Assembly (NCBI GenBank): GCA_030018495.1
Contig: JASEFS010000015.1
Location: forward strand, 1-53,374
Length of the DNA: 53,374 nucleotides
Direction: 5' to 3'
Origin: Deltaproteobacteria bacterium
Lineage (GTDB): Bacteria; Desulfobacterota; Desulfobaccia; Desulfobaccales; 0-14-0-80-60-11
In this document: positions 49,988-53,374 of the stretch, one piece after another
How positions within the stretch are numbered: the first letter of the stretch is position 1
How the letters are laid out: every line of letters starts with the position of its first letter
Translations under genes and position numbers: made by a program
Notes under the pieces: model-generated
Databases searched by the model: none
What the model saw: only the letters and a program-made list of their open reading frames with translations
What the model was told of the DNA's origin: nothing

Positions 49988-51337
49988 ATGAGCATAATGG
50001 CTCGCATCCGGGAACGCACGGCCGCGGAGCGCAGCGCGCCGGCACCCTCCCGCGCCGCGGATCACAAGAAAGAAAACTCGTTTCATGAATTAAAGGTCAA
50101 AATTCACTTCCGTCTTCTCAACCTGCTGGATCTCACCCGGCTGGCCGAAGCCGAGGAGAGCGTCCTCCAGGAAGACCTGCGTCGGGGCATCGAGATCATC
50201 CTGGCGGAGGAGAATTTGGCCCTGACCTTGCCGGAGCGGGAGCGGCTGTGCAAGGAGATCCGCGATGAAATCCTGGGGTACGGTCCGCTGGAGCCTTTGC
50301 TTCATGACCACGACATCGGCGACATCCTGGTCAACTGCTTTGACCAGGTTTACGTGGAGCGCCGGGGCAAGCTGGAGCGGAGTCCCATAAGATTCACGGA
50401 CAACTCCCATCTGCTGAAAATCATAGAAAAAATCGCCACCGGGGTGGGCCGCCGGGTGGATGAGTCCTGTCCCATGGTGGACGCCCGGCTGCCTGACGGC
50501 TCCCGGGTCAACGCCATTATTCCACCCCTGGCCCTGGACGGGCCCAGCCTGTCCATCCGCAAATTCGCCAAGGACCCCATCAGGGTAAACCATCTGGTGG
50601 AATTCGGCTCCATCACCCCGGAAATCGCCCAGGTCATGGAAGCCATAGTCCAGGCCCGCCTCAACATCCTCATCTCCGGCGGCACGGGCACCGGCAAGAC
50701 CACCTTTTTAAATGTTTTGTCCAGCTTCATCCCTAACGATGAGCGCATCATCACCATCGAGGATTCGGCGGAATTGCAGTTGCAGCAGGAGCACATCGTG
50801 CGTCTGGAGACCCGGCCCCCCAACCTGGAGGGCATGGGGGAGATCACCCAGCGGGACCTGGTGCGCAACGCCCTGCGCATGCGGCCGGACCGCGTCATCC
50901 TGGGGGAAGTGCGGCAGGGCGAGGCTCTGGACATGCTCCAGGCCATGAACACCGGGCATGACGGGTCGCTTGCCACCATTCACGCCAACTCCCCCAGGGA
51001 CGCCTTGACCCGCCTGGAAACCATGGTCTCCATGGCCGGCCTGAACATCCCGGACAAGGCCATCCGCCACCAAATCGCTTCGGCCATTGATGTGGTCATT
51101 CAGCTGGCCCGCTTGAGCGACGGCAGCCGCAAGTGCATGGGAATCCATGAAATTGTGGGCATGGAAGGCGACATGATCACCATGCAGGAGATCTTCGCCT
51201 ACAAGATGATGGGGCTGACGGACGACCGCAAGGTCAGGGGCAAGTTCATCACCACCGGCATCCGGCCCAAGTTCATGGCCCGCCTGGAAGCCATGGGCAT
51301 CAACCTGCCGGCCAACGTGTTTAGGGAAAGTCTTTAA
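49988..51337 (+). CDS. tadA: TadA/CpaF, secretion ATPase
   Basis: 449 residues. Motifs: [16 protein letters not shown] (Walker A), [31 protein letters not shown] split over the Asp box and Walker B, and [17 protein letters not shown] (His box), as in type II/IV secretion ATPases of the CpaF branch. It powers pilus assembly. AGGAGG is upstream and the start is seven bases after the tadZ stop. Confidence 0.95.
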   Translation: MSIMARIRERTAAERSAPAPSRAADHKKENSFHELKVKIHFRLLNLLDLTRLAEAEESVLQEDLRRGIEIILAEENLALTLPERERLCKEIRDEILGYGPLEPLLHDHDIGDILVNCFDQVYVERRGKLERSPIRFTDNSHLLKIIEKIATGVGRRVDESCPMVDARLPDGSRVNAIIPPLALDGPSLSIRKFAKDPIRVNHLVEFGSITPEIAQVMEAIVQARLNILISGGTGTGKTTFLNVLSSFIPNDERIITIEDSAELQLQQEHIVRLETRPPNLEGMGEITQRDLVRNALRMRPDRVILGEVRQGEALDMLQAMNTGHDGSLATIHANSPRDALTRLETMVSMAGLNIPDKAIRHQIASAIDVVIQLARLSDGSRKCMGIHEIVGMEGDMITMQEIFAYKMMGLTDDRKVRGKFITTGIRPKFMARLEAMGINLPANVFRESL

Positions 51338-51342
51338 AAGCT

Positions 51343-52335
51343 ATGGATAGGCTGCTGGCTTTAACCCAGGGAATTCCCAATCTGCTGATCATCTTTACTT
51401 TTCTTTTCTTTCTGTGCCTGGTGGAAGGGATCTTCCTGGTGTTCTGCAATGCCGACCGGCAGCATAAGAAAAGATTGCAAAAACGCCTTAAGTATTTGGA
51501 AGGACTGGAGAAACGGCTTACGCAGGAGTCCCTTCTCAAGGCCGAAGTTTTCGGCAGCCAGCCCTGGCTGCGCCAGGCCTTGAAAAAAATTCGCCGCCTG
51601 GAGCAGATTCAGACCTTGCTCTTGCAAGCGGACGTGAACCTGCCCCTGGGGATGATGCTCCTCTTGTGGCTCCTGTCCGGCGCCGTGGGATTGAGTCTGG
51701 GTTTCTTTCGCTTCGGCCCTCCCGGCGGATTGCTGGGTTTCCTCCTGGGAATGTTTTTGCCTTATAAAATTCTGAAAATGAAAAAGAAGCATCGCAACAA
51801 GAAATTTGAGAAGCAATTGCCCGAGGCCCTGGATCTGTTGGCCCGGGGTCTGAAAGCGGGTCATGCTTTTGCCGCGGGCTTGCAGATGGTGGGTGAGGAG
51901 ATGCCCAACCCCATAGGCCTGGAGTTTTTCAAGACCTTCAAGGAATACAACCACGGCATGGATATGAGCACCGCGCTCCTGAATCTCTGCCACCGCATGG
52001 ACCTGAAAGAACTCAGATTCTTTACCACTGCGGTGCTGATACAAAGGGAAACCGGCGGCAACCTCACGGAAATTCTGGAGAAGATCGCCGGTCTTATCCG
52101 GGAGCGCTTTAAGCTGCGCAATCAGATCAAAGCCCTTACCGCAGAAGGGCGGCTGTCAGGCTGGATCCTCATCCTGATGCCGCCCGCCCTGTTCCTGGTG
52201 ATGCTGAGACTCAACCCCGAATATACGCTGATGCTGGTGAACCACAAAACCGGGCGCATGATGGCCATGACCGCCATGTTCTTCCAGATGCTGGGCATGC
52301 TCACCATCCGCAAGATCGTCAATATCAAGGTCTAA
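51343..52335 (+). CDS. tadB: TadB, inner-membrane platform protein
   Basis: 330 residues. A T2SSF domain with membrane segments near the start, middle and end (LLLWLLSGAVGLSLGFF; LSGWILILMPPALFLVML) and the motif LPEALDLLARGLKAGHAF. It forms, with TadC, the platform at the base of the Tad pilus. Six bases after tadA. Confidence 0.93.
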   Translation: MDRLLALTQGIPNLLIIFTFLFFLCLVEGIFLVFCNADRQHKKRLQKRLKYLEGLEKRLTQESLLKAEVFGSQPWLRQALKKIRRLEQIQTLLLQADVNLPLGMMLLLWLLSGAVGLSLGFFRFGPPGGLLGFLLGMFLPYKILKMKKKHRNKKFEKQLPEALDLLARGLKAGHAFAAGLQMVGEEMPNPIGLEFFKTFKEYNHGMDMSTALLNLCHRMDLKELRFFTTAVLIQRETGGNLTEILEKIAGLIRERFKLRNQIKALTAEGRLSGWILILMPPALFLVMLRLNPEYTLMLVNHKTGRMMAMTAMFFQMLGMLTIRKIVNIKV

Positions 52336-52344
52336 GGATCAGCC

Positions 52345-53256
52345 ATGGTTTTTTATGCCCTGCTTTTCGGTCTGTCGGCCACCAGCGTTATAATTTTCCT
52401 GGGCCTGCTCTATCAGAAATACAGTTCCCGGGCGCGGCGGCGCCTCAAGACCGAAAGCAAGCCGGAAATCGTTTTGACCCAGAAAGAAAAGCCCAAGGAA
52501 TACCTGCCTTCTGCGCTGGTGGAGAAGTGCGAGGAAAAGCTGGGCATCCACAGAAGCGGCACCAAGGTCAAGGAACTGAAAAAGACGCTGGTTCAGGCCG
52601 GCATCTACAGCGACCGGGCGGTGTCCATGTTTTTCGGGGCCAAGCTGGGCTTGGCCCTGGGGCTGCCCATCCTGTCCATGCCGCTGATACTCGGCAAAGT
52701 TCTGCCGGGCGCCCTGAAGGCCCCGGTTATTATGGGGCTCCTGGCGGTGGGATATTTTTTCCCCACCTTCATCCTGAATCGCCTGGTTGAGGCGCGCCAA
52801 AAGAAAATTACCGAGGGGCTGCCGGACGCCCTGGACCTTCTGGTGGTCTGTGTCGAAGCCGGCCAGGGACTCAACGCCGCGTTGAAAAGGGTGGCGGAGG
52901 ACCTGAAACTGTCCAACCCGGCCCTGTCCAAAGAGCTGGGCCTGGTTAACCTGGAGATCAACGCCGGCCTGGAGCGGGAGACCGCCCTGCGCAATCTGGC
53001 GGAGCGGACCGGGGTTGAAGATGTCTCTTCTCTGTGCTCCATGCTGATCCAAAGCGACCGTTTCGGCACCAGCATGGCCCAAGCTTTGAAGGTTCAATCC
53101 GAAATGCTGCGCACCACCCGGCGGCAGCGGCTGGAAGAACTGGCCGCCAAAACCCCCGTGAAGCTGGTCTTCCCCTTGCTCCTGTTCATTTTCCCGGCAC
53201 TGATGGTGGTCATCATCGGCCCCGCGGCCATCCGCATTATGGAAAACCTGAAATAA
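52345..53256 (+). CDS. tadC: TadC, inner-membrane platform protein
   Basis: 303 residues. T2SSF domain with GLPDALDLLVVCVEAGQGLNAAL and the C-terminal KTPVKLVFPLLLFIFPALMVVII, typical of TadC. It closes the visible Tad operon; repeats follow directly. Confidence 0.93.
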   Translation: MVFYALLFGLSATSVIIFLGLLYQKYSSRARRRLKTESKPEIVLTQKEKPKEYLPSALVEKCEEKLGIHRSGTKVKELKKTLVQAGIYSDRAVSMFFGAKLGLALGLPILSMPLILGKVLPGALKAPVIMGLLAVGYFFPTFILNRLVEARQKKITEGLPDALDLLVVCVEAGQGLNAALKRVAEDLKLSNPALSKELGLVNLEINAGLERETALRNLAERTGVEDVSSLCSMLIQSDRFGTSMAQALKVQSEMLRTTRRQRLEELAAKTPVKLVFPLLLFIFPALMVVIIGPAAIRIMENLK

Positions 53257-53374
53257 ATAAAGGGGGGTTCCCAAGCAGGAGCTTGGGAACCAGGTTTCCC
53301 CCTCACCCCGACCCTCTCACCGATGGGGAGAGGGCAAAAAAAGCCTGTTCAATAAGAAAAATACATTGTTGCAG
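53257..53374. repeat. Repeat cluster at the end of the window
   Basis: TTCCCAAGCAGGAGCTTGGG (53268-53287) is a second copy of the repeat at 3250-3275. It is followed by CCCCTCACCCCGACCCTCTC...GGGGAGAGGG (53299-53335), a copy of the family at 48-91 in the opposite orientation. No gene is seen. Confidence 0.7.

Overview
The window looks like a chromosomal segment of a GC-rich, strictly anaerobic sulfate-reducing bacterium of the Desulfobacterota, perhaps in the Desulfobacca/Syntrophobacteria part of the group (the phylum-level inference is firm, the finer placement is a guess). The main evidence is a complete dsrMKJOP operon in canonical order. A cytochrome c nitrite reductase pair (nrfHA), several multiheme or membrane redox proteins, HdrD/LutA-type CCG proteins and large multi-PAS histidine kinases support it.

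Layout. Positions 1-4.5 kb: repeat-rich flank, a double-length malic enzyme whose two halves have decayed in different places, then a coupled pair encoding a Cys-rich mini-protein and an exported beta-propeller-like protein. 4.6-10.4 kb: a sigma70-like promoter, an RsbRD-type regulator gene and dsrMKJOP. 10.5-12.5 kb: UspA, DUF72 and rhodanese genes. 12.6-14.0 kb: two exported His/Trp/Arg-rich proteins with matching signal peptides, one built from about eleven short tandem repeats. 14.4-20 kb: a zinc-ribbon mini-protein, a metallo-beta-lactamase-fold hydrolase, a site-2 protease with CBS domains, a DUF4389 protein and a MEDS/PAS histidine kinase. 20-24 kb: cold-shock protein, glycine-rich RRM protein, a REP-associated transposase (RAYT) surrounded by its repeats, lepA and hemW. 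25-29.4 kb: cytochrome c, nrfHA, a LEA-type lipoprotein and a DUF4405 cytochrome b-like protein. 29.4-38 kb: a 1463-residue nine-PAS histidine kinase, a membrane protein with a spermidine-synthase-like domain and an NtrC-type regulator. 38-43.8 kb: CBS and HPP genes that overlap, a CCG protein, a TPR protein, a probable Fnr/HcpR-controlled ferredoxin operon and a GT9 glycosyltransferase. 44-53.3 kb: nagZ, an AAA ATPase, and a Tad/Flp pilus operon (flp, tadE, cpaB, tadZ, tadA, tadB, tadC).

The most striking signal is non-coding. The 390-base leader between the AAA ATPase gene and flp contains a well-formed GEMM-I (cyclic di-GMP-I) riboswitch aptamer at 46843-46938, followed by about 180 bases of further leader. 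This implies that the whole Tad pilus operon is controlled by a cyclic dinucleotide at RNA level. The same cluster has no secretin (CpaC/RcpA) and no prepilin peptidase gene. Other points of interest are the complementary decay in the malic enzyme, a RAYT gene whose 5' coding end is made of the repeat it presumably mobilises, a palindrome placed at -41.5 of a ferredoxin promoter, and an unexplained promoter-to-terminator segment at 43933-44134. No rRNA, tRNA, CRISPR array or prophage was seen.
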